The notes under the pieces were generated by a model. It was given only the letters and a program-made list of their open reading frames with translations, was not told the origin of the DNA and ran no database searches. A DNA stretch of 64,000 bases, taken from the NCBI GenBank assembly GCA_030490835.1, contig CM059971.1, forward strand, positions 45,804,012 through 45,868,011. The letters run 5' to 3'. Made by a program: the position numbers and the translations under genes. Numbering within the stretch: position 1 is the stretch's first letter; each line of letters opens with the position of its first letter. The stretch is from Annona cherimola. Lineage: Eukaryota; Streptophyta; Magnoliopsida; Magnoliales; Annonaceae. Shown in pieces: positions 10,888-22,509 of this stretch.

Positions 10888-12481
10888 TGACGAGCTGCGT
10901 ATATGTCTATTAAATTGCTCGCTATTTATGCAAGTATACGTGTCGTGTCAAGTAATAAAGAGTGAATAGAGTATCATTCCCACGAGAAATTGTTAACCGA
11001 AATTATTATTTAGCTTAACTGCTTTCGAAGGTTATGAAATTCTGGTTTTGTGAATTAACTAAGATAACGATTGTGAAACAGAAATCAGAGTAGAGATCAC
11101 GAGACTACTGGATACTAAAAGTGAGTTTACTGATTAGGGATGGCAGATAGATAGATCGGAATCCTTGAATCTAAACTATATTGCTCTGGTTCCTGTTAAG
11201 CGGATTGCATATGAATTTACTAGCCCAAGTTCATGTATCTTCATATATGTTTTCCAACAGTATATAAAGCTAATTACACCCTATTTAAGTTCTATGTTCC
11301 CATGCCATTAAATAAAGTGAAATTGATAAGTTCATAACTTGTATAATGACTACACAGGGTTTAACGATATATTCCTATCCGTTAAACAACTCTCCTTACA
11401 CAAAGGTTGAAACCTGTGCCTTGCACGTGAATATGGCAAATATCTCCCTTTTCCAAGGGTAAATAGAGCAATTAAATCGTCTTACAAGGTAGCTAATCTT
11501 GTAAAAGCATTAAACTCACACATGCAAAGGTAAATTATATGAAATCATATATTAAGCTTAAATATTCATTCCTAAATATTCTAAGAACCAAGAAACAATA
11601 TAATTTAGAATTCAATTCATCCTAACTATCCATCTAATGGAGGTTTAGCTCAAAGACATGATCTTAACATCCAAATAAAAAGTATCCATAAGGAAGAGAA
11701 AGAAAATTGGAAAGAATAAGAAAAACTATTTTCCGGCAGTTTCCACAAACGAGACTTGAATTCCTTCTTCAATCCGAGCTTTAATCTTGATTCCCGCTTT
11801 CTCTTGCACTGTAGTTCATTCTCCGACTCTCTCTCCCTTCTTTTTTTTTCGCGCGCAAGCCCCTAGGTACTATATATAGAGTCTCCTTTCGCGCACCTTA
11901 CGCGCTGGAGTATTCGCACACAGATGCGTATTGGCGCCTAGGTGCCCCTATCTAGCTTCTAGGCGCCAACTCTCTGTGTGCTGAGCAGTTTAGACACATT
12001 TTGGAACCCTAAGGATTTTTGCACTGGCGCCTAGGCACCAATTCCCTAGAAGTGGTTTCTAACTTGTGGTTTCAGCCATGTTTTCACTTGAGTTGCATGT
12101 TGATGAAGTAGCGCCTGGGCGCCCCTAGGCACCACCTCTCTGGACTGCACCTTCATGTCAGCTGTGTGTACTACAAATGGTCAAGGCATGTAGGGTGGCG
12201 CCTAGGCGCCAACTCCCTGCCTCTGGATGCCTCAGCTTGCCTTCAACTTGTCTGCTCTGCTGTCGTACGTCCTGTCCTTCCTACAAAAAATGGAAAAATA
12301 AATAAATAAACTAAAAATGCCTAATTAATGCTAAAATTTCCTAAAAACTAATTAATGCTCCTAAAATGCAAAGCGGATGAAAATTAAGCTAAATGAGTGC
12401 AAACTAAGCCTAATCTCTTAAACTAACACACAAATTAAGTCTGAAATGGGCCATGATAACTCATAAAAATACGAGTTATCA
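10888..12481 (-). repeat. 5' LTR of element A
   Basis: A 1594-bp LTR with edges TGACGAGCTGCG and CGAGTTATCA. It pairs with 3298-4867. Palindromes of the GGCGCCTAGGCGCC type are centred near 11939, 11960, 12032, 12116, 12126 and 12203; two of the sites are doubled relative to the 3' LTR. A TATA box lies at 11871-11879 on the minus strand, 60 bp below the first palindrome. Confidence 0.9.
11871..11879 (-). promoter_or_regulatory. TATA box of A 5' LTR
   Basis: TATATATA on the minus strand between the palindrome array and a CT-rich transcribed leader; position relative to the array is the same as in the other family members. Confidence 0.6.
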
Positions 12482-12782
12482 CCTGTTTTCTGATCGAATG
12501 AGAGGTTAACGTGTTGAAATAAGGCTTCGCACTATGGAATCTTAGCATCCACATGTAACTTGGTTTGAAAAGGAAAATGCTTGCCTTGTTTGTATAATGA
12601 AGGATTTTCAAGTTGAATTAGTTTTGACCTTGTGAAATGGCTAAGTGGATTGATCAATGCATTACAGGAAGCAAACAGAGTTGATAGAGTATGCAGGCAT
12701 TCATTAATTAATTCATTCATTCATTCATTCATACTGAGTGCATGTGTTGCTCGAGGACTAGCAACATTTAAGTTTGGGGGTG
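12482..12782 (+). other. 3' non-coding end and polypurine tract of element B
   Basis: Continuation of element B after the A insertion. The sequence matches the reverse complement of 4882-5180 in A: CCTGTTTTCTGATCGAATGA, a CATT/ATTC-rich tract at 12697-12732, and AAGTTTGGGGGTG just before the LTR at 12783. Confidence 0.75.
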
Positions 12783-14320
12783 TGATAACTCATATTTTTA
12801 CGAGTTATCATGGCCCATTTCAGACTTGATTTGTGAGTTAGTTCGAGGGATTAGGCTTAGTTTGCATCCATTTAGCTTAATTTTCACTCACTTTGCATTT
12901 TAGGAGCATTATTTAGTTTTTAGGCATTTTTAGCATTATTTAGGCATTTTTAGTTTATTTCCTTAATTTTTCCATCTTTTGCAAAAAGGACGGGACGTGT
13001 GAAGGCAGAGCAGATGAGTTGAATGCAAGCTGAGGCAACCAAAGTCAGATGGATAGCGCCTAGGCGCCACCCTACATGCCTTGGCCATTCTCAGCACACA
13101 GCTGACAGCATGGCTTCCAAAGAGTTGGCGCCTAGGCGCCAGGCATGATCAACCACAAGATGTAAAGGAGAAGCTCCAAGCCAGAAATGTCCAGGGAGAT
13201 AGCGCCTATGCGCCAGTGCATGAATTTCTAGGGTTTTGTAGAATTTGTCAAAGTTGCTCAGCACATAGGGAGTTGGCGCGTAGGCGCCAATACACATCCG
13301 TACGTGAATATTGCAGTGCGTAAGCTGCGCAAAAGGAACTCTATAAATAGTTCCTAGGGGTTCACGCACGAGAAAGGAGAGAGGAAGGGAGCGGGAGTAT
13401 GAACCGCCGGAGAAAGGTTAAAGCTCAGATTGAAGAAAGGATTCAAGTCCCGTTGGTGGAAACCGCCGGAGAACAGTTTTTCTTATTCTTTCCAATTTTC
13501 TTTCTCTGACTTTATGGATACTGTTTATATGGATGTATTGGATGTTAAGATCATGTCTTTGAACTAAACCTCAATTAGATGGATAGTCAGGATGATTTGA
13601 ATTCTAAACTATATTGTTTCTTGGTTCTTAGAATATTCAGGAATGAATAGTTGGTTTTATGCATGATTACGTATTATTTACCTTTGCGTGTGTGGATTGA
13701 ATGCTTTTTACAAGATTAGCTACCTTGTAAGATGATTTAATTGCTTGATTTATCCTTAGAAAAGGAAAATCTCTGCCAGATCCATGTGCAAGGCATAGGT
13801 TTCGACCTTTGTATAAGGAGAGTTGTTTAACGGATAGGAATATACCGTTAAACCCTGTGTAGTCATTATGCAAGTTATGAACTTATCAATTTCACTTTAT
13901 TTAATGGCATGAAAACATAGCAATTAAATAGGGTGTAATTAGTTTTATATAATGTTAGAAGACATATATAAAGATATATGAACTTGGGCTAGTAAATCCA
14001 TATGCAATCCAATTAGAAAGAACCAAAGCAATATAGTTTAGATTCAAGGATTCCAAACTATCCATTTGTCATCCCTAATCAGAAAACTCATTCAAAGTAC
14101 CAGTAGTCTCGAACTTTCACTCTAATTTCTCATTGCAATCATTTGCTTAGTTAAATCACAAACTCAGAATTTTCCATCCATCGAAAGTAATTAACTAATT
14201 AATAATTCCGGTTAACAATTCCTCGTGGAAACGATACTCTAATCACTCTTTATTACTTGACACGACACGTATACTTGCGTAAATAGCTAGCATTTTAATT
14301 GACATACACACAGCTCGTCA
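12783..14320 (+). repeat. 3' LTR of element B
   Basis: A 1538-bp LTR in plus orientation starting TGATAACTCATATTTTTACG and ending CAGCTCGTCA. Palindromes are centred near 13061, 13133, 13207 and 13281, that is 72, 74 and 74 bp apart; a TATA box (CTATAAATAG, 13341-13350) follows 60 bp after the last. Downstream comes a GA-rich leader and the conserved passage with ACGATACTCTAATCACTC near the end. It ends abruptly inside the long LTR that continues at 14321. Confidence 0.9.
13341..13350 (+). promoter_or_regulatory. TATA box of B 3' LTR
   Basis: CTATAAATAG, the clearest TATA box of the family, followed about 30 bp on by the purine-rich GAGAAAGGAGAGAGG that is a likely transcript start region. 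Confidence 0.65.
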
Positions 14321-17300
14321 TCACTGCATGTATCTTTATAAATGTCAACATAAAACATCAAGGTAAATTTACAATCATTGAACATAAGTTTTTCATAAAC
14401 ATGAAACTTATAATGTTTTTCTCATTTCTTCAATGGATAGCTCCTGCTCCTTTGATAGGTCTCTTCTTTCACCTGTCTATGGGTTTGGAAAATGAAAACG
14501 TGAGTCGACACTTAATAAGCAAGCTGTATATTTTATAGGCAATTCATTTTAAAGGCATATTTATTTAAAAGCATTTTTCTCCCTTCAGTAGAGACACTTA
14601 TCAAGTGATCAACTACCTGTGGAGCAAAAACCTTTTCATAAATCATTCATATACATTTCATAAATATTTCATAAACTTTGGATGTGCAAATTCATCATTT
14701 CCATTGATGACGTTATCCTTCATGTGTGGGTACGCTAGCACGGGGAACATTTTTCCATGACATCATCTTTTCCATCCTTAGCGCCGGACCTTCCGACTTG
14801 GCAACGTCAAGGGGGACTCCTTGTCCACTTACCACCTCGACTAGCCTACTTGATTTCCATACCATGCATGTCTTTTAGTCACCCCGGCAATATATACCTC
14901 CTTACACATGGAACTTTGTCATTCTTATATAGAGAATTCTTTGCACCGTCCCTGTTTAAACATCATTTCAATGAAACATCACATAAACTCATGTTTCATC
15001 ACATTTCATGCATAATTGTGAAACAGTAAGCAATCATTTATTTCAATAGAAATAACATTTCAATACGCATATAGAGAAGGAATAATCATACTTAAACAAC
15101 TTGGAAATCATTTAAAACAAAACTCATTTAGAAAGCTGCTTGCTTACCTGCGTTTCCTTAACTTTTCGAGTCTATTTTTTATTTGCCCTTGCCTACATGA
15201 AAATAATTTAATATTTCATATATATCTCTTGCTTGCATCCCACTTAGTTTTCTAACCCATTTCATTGACATACACCATTCATTTGACTTCTCAAGTCATT
15301 ATGCATATATAGCACATATTTGCACATTCCATTGGCTATTGCATAACATATTTAATCCCATAAGTTGGGTAACCATTAAACCATATAATAATCATCCAAT
15401 AATTATTACTTATAGGTTTATTACCTTTCATGCATCATTTTTTACCTATTTTCCAAAATTCATACATCGGTGCTCATTTTTAGCACACGTCGTTGCCTTA
15501 GACCTCATTAATTAATTTATAAAATTTGAAATTAAAATAATGCAATCTAAACAGATATATAATCATGAAATTCACCATATTTTCATGCATTTTTGCACAA
15601 AATTAAATTTCATAAGTCATTCATCATCCATGCATATCTATCCCTTCACATATGTCCATTTGGCAACACATACATGATGCATCTCATAAAAATATTTCAA
15701 GTCAGAAATTTAATCCATATTTCAGCATGATAATTATCCTTAATTAACACTGTATTTAGGGTATTTTTATGGAATTTAAATCCACTAATCATAGGTTTCC
15801 AAAACAGCAACTTTGGAACCCATTTTTCACACGTTTAACGTGTCTTTTGACACATAACCCTAAGCAGTTTTATAAAATCCGAATTTTCAGCAATTAACCC
15901 CAATTTTCTTAATCCAAATCTAGGGTATTAACATATATTTATCATTCATAAATAAACATTTCTCAAAACAGCAACTTGTTTACCCATTTCGGGTCCCGTT
16001 TTCACTTCATTTGGACATACTTTCATAAAATCCATAAAATCAGATTTGGGGCTTATCTTCCCAAATCATTTTTGTAATCAATAATACCTTAACCCTAGGT
16101 TATTTTACCCTATATATCTTCCATAAATCATGCAATCCCATTTCCATACCATTTTTAGCATCAAAATGAAGAAATCTGGTTCTATACGTCACTTTGCATT
16201 CCATAGGTTCTAAAATTCATAACTTAAACTTAAATCCACATATATATTTCATTAAAACATGTTTCATAACCTAAACATAACATTCATTCAATACAGCAAC
16301 TTTTCATTTCAATTTGGGTTTTATCAAGTTGAGTTTTCAACTCTTAACCCACTCTAAACTTCATTTCCACCACACAAACCATTAAAATTCTTTCATATAA
16401 CTTAATAACAATTCCATATTTAATAAAAGGGCATGTTGAATCATCATTTATGGAGTCTTTAAGCATCAATTTCATATCCAAAATCTTAGAATTAAAACTC
16501 AAAATGGAAAGCTCAAAGCATCACAATCAACTTACTTGTTTGATGCACTCCAAACCATAATAACTTGAGCAATCTTTCTTCTCCAATTTCCCTTTATTTT
16601 TCCCCTTCTTTTTACTGGGCTAGGGCTGGACGTGGCTGCTGTTCTTGGGGAGAAGAGCTTGGGCACTTAGAAAATTTCTCAAAATCTCCTCTTCACATGG
16701 TCGTTCCTACCTTTTATAAGGGCTAGATTGCTCCAGCTGTGGGCCCCACTTGTGCTATTTTTTCCATAGCTATTTAATGTATGTTTATCCCCCTAATGTG
16801 TTGGTTAAATGGGAGCCCAGTAAAATAATTTTTACACATTTTCTTAAATGCAAAAGTCTGCTCAAATCCTCACCATACAGCTATCCCTTGATCATGTCCC
16901 TAGCTGCTGTCCATTTTCAGATTTTTTTCTATTTTTTTAATAATCTCATTTTAAGGGTAAATCATACACCTAATTATCATTTAATTACTCCATGAGTTTG
17001 GCATGAAACAAATTAGCAAAAATGGCAGCAACCACACATACCATTGCACGTCATTTGCATGCAAACAAGTTGTCCACTTTTCATCCTTCAAGGCAGTTGC
17101 ATTTAATGATTTTTCTAGAATTTTTTTTACATTATTAAATGCCCATACATGTATCCCTACATGTCAGCTTTATATATGCATAATTTATAAAATAAAAAAT
17201 TGAAAAAAATCCAGCAGCAACACTCTCTTGACCGTCCATGCATTGCCATACTTATCTATGCTAGTTTGAGCTCTCCTTATCCCCTTAAATGTGGACATTA

Positions 17301-18058
17301 ATGCATGGATAATTCATGGGATTTTTGAATTTTTTAATTATGCATAAAATACCATGCATTGCACCTACATTTGACACCTATTTGATCCATTAAAAATTGC
17401 ATTAATTCCATGGACTCTAGCATTTAATGCATGGTACTCTTGAGGTGCAAAAGTCAACCATATACACCTTTTCTAATTTAGGTATTTTTCCATCATAATA
17501 TGCTTGATCTAAACCTTACAAAATTTTAATCTCATGATTTCATTCAACCGTTCAAATTTCATCTCAATCCGATTTTCCTAGCTCAAGTTATAGCCGTTTG
17601 AAGTTAACGGTTGGAATTGAGATATGATCAATAAATTATTAAACTAATTTCATCAAAGATTTTCATAACCTAATAATACCATAATATCAAGCCCAACATC
17701 ATCAACTTCCCTGTCAAATTTCACTTGAATCCGCCTTACAGACATTGAGTTATGAATTTTCTAGTTTTTTCCAACATAATTCCATAATTTCCACTTTAAT
17801 CTCCATTAATTAAATCATGGAAATTAAACTAAAAATTCATGCCACATTAGCATGTTTTAATCCTCATTATTCCCCTTTAGTCACCTTGACTCATATTGGG
17901 CTCCAGCGATTACATTTTTAATCACCATTCTTAATTGAACCCTAATTGTAAAATATTATAAAATCCTAAAATCATCCAAAAATTCCATTTAATCATATAT
18001 AAGTCACATGTACATGTTCAATGTACACATTGAATCCTCCTTAGGTTGGGGTTTCACA
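14321..18058 (-). repeat. Long Ty3-type LTR, interrupted at left by element B
   Basis: The sequence runs colinear with the LTR at 34039-37973: both have GATAGCTCCTGCTCCTTTG, CTTATCAAGTGATCAA and CGACTTGGCAACGTCAAGG in the same order. The first 240 bp or so, present at 34039-34280, are missing here because B inserted. The right end is GGTTGGGGTTTCACA. On the minus strand the LTR starts TGTGAAACCCC and has a TATA box (CTTATAAAAG) about 1.34 kb in. No internal retroelement sequence follows on either side, so it could be a solo LTR. Confidence 0.75.
16711..16720 (-). promoter_or_regulatory. TATA box in long LTR
   Basis: CTTATAAAAG on the minus strand; the equivalent sites in two related LTRs (23306-23317 and 36646-36655) lie at nearly the same distance, about 1.32-1.34 kb, from the LTR start, next to a conserved GTGGGGCCCACAGCTG-like block. 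Confidence 0.55.
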
Positions 18059-18107
18059 TGTCTATATAACCATTGCAAATCATTCAAAAACAAATCATAT
18101 ACATATA

Positions 18108-18389
18108 GGGTGTGTTTGGCAATGAGAAAAAAAATGTCAACTTAAAACTTTTCAATCTAAAACTTTTCACTCTCTATAATTATTATATTTTTTAATCATT
18201 TTTTCACATTTTCCCATACAACTACCCTACTTTTCAATCATTTCTACACAACTACCAATATAATTAACCTATCTATTTTAACTTTATCATCTTTACTCCT
18301 CATCATTACTCCTATCATATCACATCATTTGACGACTTTTACTCTCCAAAACTTTTCATCAAAAGTTTTATCCATTCCCAAACACACCC
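18108..18389. mobile_element. MITE with 12-bp perfect terminal inverted repeats
   Basis: A 282-bp AT-rich element beginning GGGTGTGTTTGGCAATGAG and ending CATTCCCAAACACACCC, its near-perfect reverse complement (12 bases perfect, about 16 of 19 in all). Flanking ATA on both sides is a plausible 3-bp target duplication, as used by PIF/Harbinger-type elements. It has no ORF and lies in the 3' part of the decayed ORF-bearing element. Confidence 0.7.
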
Positions 18390-18598
18390 ATAATCAAGCA
18401 ATTTTATATAATGTGAAACAATAAAATGCAAAATGACCTACATGTACATACTACCCGTCCTATGAAAGTAAACTATCCTAAAAACTCAAAACTCTTCCCC
18501 CTTTTTCTCAAGGAATCAAAAAGGAGACATGGAAAATGAGATTTATTAAATTGAAAAGCTAATATAGGATAGGATGGACGAGGAGGAGGTGGGGTAGG
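18390..18598. other. Non-coding stretch below the env-like ORF
   Basis: No ORF or motif recognised; probably the 3' untranslated part of the element whose ORF ends at 18599, with TCTTCCCCCTTTTTCTC as a possible pyrimidine (minus-strand purine) tract near 18494. Confidence 0.35.
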
Positions 18599-19107
18599 TC
18601 AGATATGAGTAGATGAATAAAAGGATGAAAGAGGCTCAACGGTGGGTTCAACTTTCATGGATTCGCCAAAATATGGAACAAAATCAGGTATGCTTGGCAC
18701 GGGACAACCTCGACTGCTCCCCAACGCAAGCCTATACTTAATTGTGCACAGTTCACGATCCATTCTGTCCTGATGAGCGTGCATGTCCATCATCACCGTG
18801 TGAAGTCCCGCCAATTGTGACGTAATCCAGTCTTCCATCTGCTCGAGGTGATCTCTGATGGCATTGACAGAGGTATCCCAAGTCAGCAAGTGTGGACAGG
18901 GATCGAGAATCTGTGAGCCACGAAGAGAGCATGAGCCATGTGATGGGGGCGATGTGGGCTCTGCAGGCGCTGCTGGTGGTGGAGACGGGGTTGCCTCATG
19001 CTGCGGGGACGGAGGGGGTTGTCCCCCTCAGAATGAGCACCCTTTGCTTCAGGTTGGGCTGGTCCCATCCTTTCACTAAGTCTTTCGGCCCCGAATTCCT
19101 CCAGATT
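18599..19107 (-). pseudogene. C-terminal half of a second env-position-like ORF
   Basis: Two frames carry the remnants. From 19107 the frame reads LEEFGAERLSERMGPAQPE, then a frameshift near 19020 moves into a Pro-rich frame (PPSPQHEATPSPPPAAPA) that leads to LLTWDTSVNAIRDHLEQMED, WITSQLAGLHTVMMDMHAHQ and DRMDRELCTIKYRLALGSSR, ending with a stop at 18599. The pattern of a Pro-rich linker followed by a short predicted helix with regularly spaced Met/His/Asp resembles the C-terminus of the ORF in elements A and B, though sequence identity is low. It is the continuation of 24636-25671, split by a solo LTR. Confidence 0.6.
19103..19107. repeat. Target-site duplication AGATT, left
   Basis: AGATT directly before the LTR start TGTGCCCCCC; the same AGATT follows the LTR end at 24636-24640. 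A perfect 5-bp duplication. Confidence 0.85.
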
Positions 19108-22100
19108 TGTGCCCCCCCAACCCGAGGCCTCCATAAGCCTTACTCCAAGACCGTTTCGATTGGTAAATGTGATCAGTCTTGTTTCCCTGATCACGCGGTA
19201 GGTTCTTAATTTGATCTCATCCAATTTTTTTTTCCTTTTATCATATAAGCATACACTTGTCATCATTCATAGTGGACTCATCTATATCATCATAAAATTT
19301 CTCGTACAAGTATCTTTACTTACGTATCGTAGGCAGCATATGTATTCATGAATAAAAATTCACATAGAATTTTATACATAATCACTTATCTATTTACACC
19401 ATACATAATCAATCTCATATCATTATAAGCAATACATTCATCCATTCATTCTTCAAACATACCAATACCTTTTAGCTTTGCTCCTTTCCTCAAGCCTTAA
19501 ACCTGTCTAAGGTTGGGAAAGCAAAACGTGAGTGATAAACTCAGTAAACAAGCATCAGTTTTTCATTTAAATGCATCCCTTGCCCATTCTGTGGGAGACA
19601 CTTATCAAGTGATCAACTACCAATAGGAAGAAACTTTTTATAGAAATCTTCTTTATAATACACTCATAAAACTTTGTACATGTCCCAATTTTGAGGATTT
19701 TCAAAGGTGATGTCTATGCATCTAAACCATTTTTCATAGGACAATTGTTTGTCCCAAAATATTTTTCATCTATCATGAGGACATGTCTTTGTCCAAAAAT
19801 ATTTTTCATATGGCATGAGGACAATTATGTGTCTTAAAACATTTTTCTTACAACCGTTTTCCCCATGAGGTCATTTACATGTCCCAAAACATTATCTATT
19901 TAAATTTCTTTATAACCCAACTCAGGCTTATTCAAAAGCAATCATGTGCATAGGAATCTTTTATCTATGCGGACATTCTCATGTCCAAAAATATTTTTCC
20001 ATATAAACCTCTTTTAACCCGCATATAAGATACCAAACCCTTTTTAAACCAATATGGCGGACATATTCATGTCCTAAAATATTTTTTGGTATCTTCTGAA
20101 AACTAAACATAAATCCATTTGAAACCAACACAAATCCATTTAAAACCAAACAGCATCGGGCCCATTTTGAGACTTTTAAAACATAGGGAACATATTTATA
20201 TTCCAAAAACATATGGATTTGTGTCTCTGACCCTTAGGTTGGTGACACTTAACAAGTGATCATCCTTCCCTAGGAAAGAAACCTTTCATGAGACAGCACG
20301 CGAGCCAGGCGTCTGCTCATGAGCTTACTCCCATTTCAGAGAGGGCGCTGCCGGCCTCCAGCCTTCCCTAAGCGACTCGGCTACAGGTAGAGGTGAGCTC
20401 TAGTTTTCGACCATTTTGGTCCGTAACCGCCTCAACCATGAGCCTAGTAAATCATTTTGCGCACACTCGTATGCTAACAATGATTTTCACAAAACTTAGC
20501 ACAATCATTTGACTATGCCCTTTTTCAAGCCTCAGCTTGATATGTATAAAGCCAACTTAGTCCATAGACTATGCCCTTCTCGAATTGAGAACTGGGCAGG
20601 AATATTTTGAAAATAAAATATTTTAAATCACTCAGTCCGCAGACTATGCCCTTCTTGAATTGAGAACTGGGCGTGGTTTGTTTTGAAAATAAAACATTTT
20701 TGTAAACTATTTCCAAATATTGATGTGAGGATGACGACCCTTAAAGAGTTTAGCAATGTTTTAATATATCCATTTTACCGAACATTTGAAATATTTGAGA
20801 AGAAAATATTTTGCAAAACTTTAATGATTTGCTAAACAACTTTCGAAATTCTCATTTTAAGAAGCTTTTGAACTAATTCAAAACTCGCAAAGAAAAAACT
20901 CTTCTTAGTAACATTTTTATGAGAAAACATATGCAACTCACTTCCATCCACTGTAATGGCATTATCTGTCTTGTCCACGTCACTTCCTTGTCATTCTTAT
21001 ATATAGAGGAGTTTGCATAATCTTTTGATCATTATTTAAACATAAAATCCACCAAATCATTTTGTAGGATGGGTCACCCTTAAATCTTTTTGGAAAATCA
21101 GAGTAAAGTATCTTCAAAGTGTTACAACTCTAAGAGTTGTAAGGCACCTTGATAGATTATTTCAAAACACCTACATAAATCTCAAAACATGTACATAAAT
21201 TCAATTTATGACATTTAATGGAAACCATTTCAAAACATCTATTTATTTCTAGAAACCATTTTGTAAATAATTACATTTTTCAATAAAACTCCTTGTAAAT
21301 AGAATTTTCATGGTTTGTTTTTTAATATCATTTTATGAAAGGGTTAGACTCTTTCAAGATAAAACTCTTTGTAAACCACACTTGTATGAACTTGCTTATA
21401 TTAAAACCATCTTAAAACCCACATCATATTTTCAAGAACTGAGTTTGCTTACTCTATAAGTAATTCTCCACATCATTAATATAAACATGATCAAGTAATT
21501 TTAATACTTGAATATAAACATTATGCTTGAAAATTCACTTACTTATTTTGTAAGCAACTATGAGACCAACTTATTAAAGCAAGTTCATAAATTTCATAAA
21601 ATTCCTTTGAAACAATATTTCGAAGAAATCATTTCAACACATAGGAGGAAATCAATATTTTGGAAAGTTTGCTTGCTTACCCGCATTTCTTTAGCTTCCT
21701 AAGTCTACCTTTTCTTTGCCCTTGCCTACTTGAGAATAATATAACATTTCATATATTCCTTTTGCTTCCATCTAACTTAATTTTTCAACCCATTTTCATT
21801 AACATATATCATTCATTTGACTTTTCAAGTCATTAGACACATAGATAACACATGTTTGCACATTTCATCGGTTAACACATAGCATATACAATCCCATAAG
21901 TAGGGTAACCATTCAATCACATAATAATCATCCAATAATTAACATTTAAAGGTTCATTACCCTGCATTTACCATTTTTCACTTATTTCCAAAATTTACAC
22001 ATCGGTGCTCCTTTTAAGCACACGTCATCGCCTTAAACTTCATAAATTAATTCTAAAATTTGAAATTGATCATTATGCACTCTAAAAAGATATATAATCA

Positions 22101-22462
22101 TTAATTCTATCATATTTTCATATATATTTTACACAAAATCACATTACATAAGTCATTTACCACTTATGCATGTTTATCCTTTCACATATGCCCATTTGGC
22201 AACACATATAAGAGGCATTTCATAAAATTTTCCAAGTTAGCAACTTGGTCACTAATTCAGCATGGTTATTACCATTATTTATCACTTTATTTAGGTTATT
22301 TTTATGGGATTTAAATCCACTAATCATAGATTTCCAAAACAGCCCTTGTCTTCTTATTTTCACTAAGTTTCATCTTCTTATTTAACTATTAATTTCATAG
22401 ATATATAATAATATCAATTATCAATCACCTTTGCTTCTCTTAATCCTTTATTACACTCTTTA

Positions 22463-22509
<47 letters not shown>

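Larger units (their letters stand above)
3298..12481 (-). mobile_element. Non-autonomous Athila-like element A (gag-pro, env-position ORF)
   Basis: A 9.2-kb element on the minus strand with complete LTRs at 10888-12481 (5') and 3298-4867 (3'), a tRNA-Asp type PBS next to the 5' LTR and a polypurine tract next to the 3' LTR. Going downstream it has gag and protease in one frame (about 10690 to 8075), a 0.9-kb CT-rich spacer, an env-position ORF (7153 to 6060) and a 1.1-kb 3' region. Reverse transcriptase, RNase H and integrase are absent: only about 1.1 kb separates the protease from the env-position ORF, where Athila normally has some 3 kb of pol. The flanks CCAGT and CCTGT look like a 5-bp target duplication with one change. 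Confidence 0.85.
2140..14320 (+). mobile_element. Athila-like element B, split by element A
   Basis: A plus-strand Ty3 element of the same family as A, of which only the 3' part is here: the end of its env-position ORF (2142-2471), its 3' non-coding region (2472-3297 and 12482-12768), polypurine tract and 3' LTR (12783-14320). Element A lies in the middle in opposite orientation. The join is visible because B's sequence breaks after AACCAGT at 3297 and resumes at 12482 with CCTGTTTTCTGATCG. A itself has the unbroken version of this passage (reverse complement near 5165-5185). B's right LTR ends at 14320 directly inside another long LTR; its 5' half is beyond the left border. Confidence 0.8.

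Noticed and set aside
22466..22507. (TA)n tract as an origin or matrix-attachment site
   Set aside because: A simple microsatellite inside a solo LTR; nothing else supports a special role.
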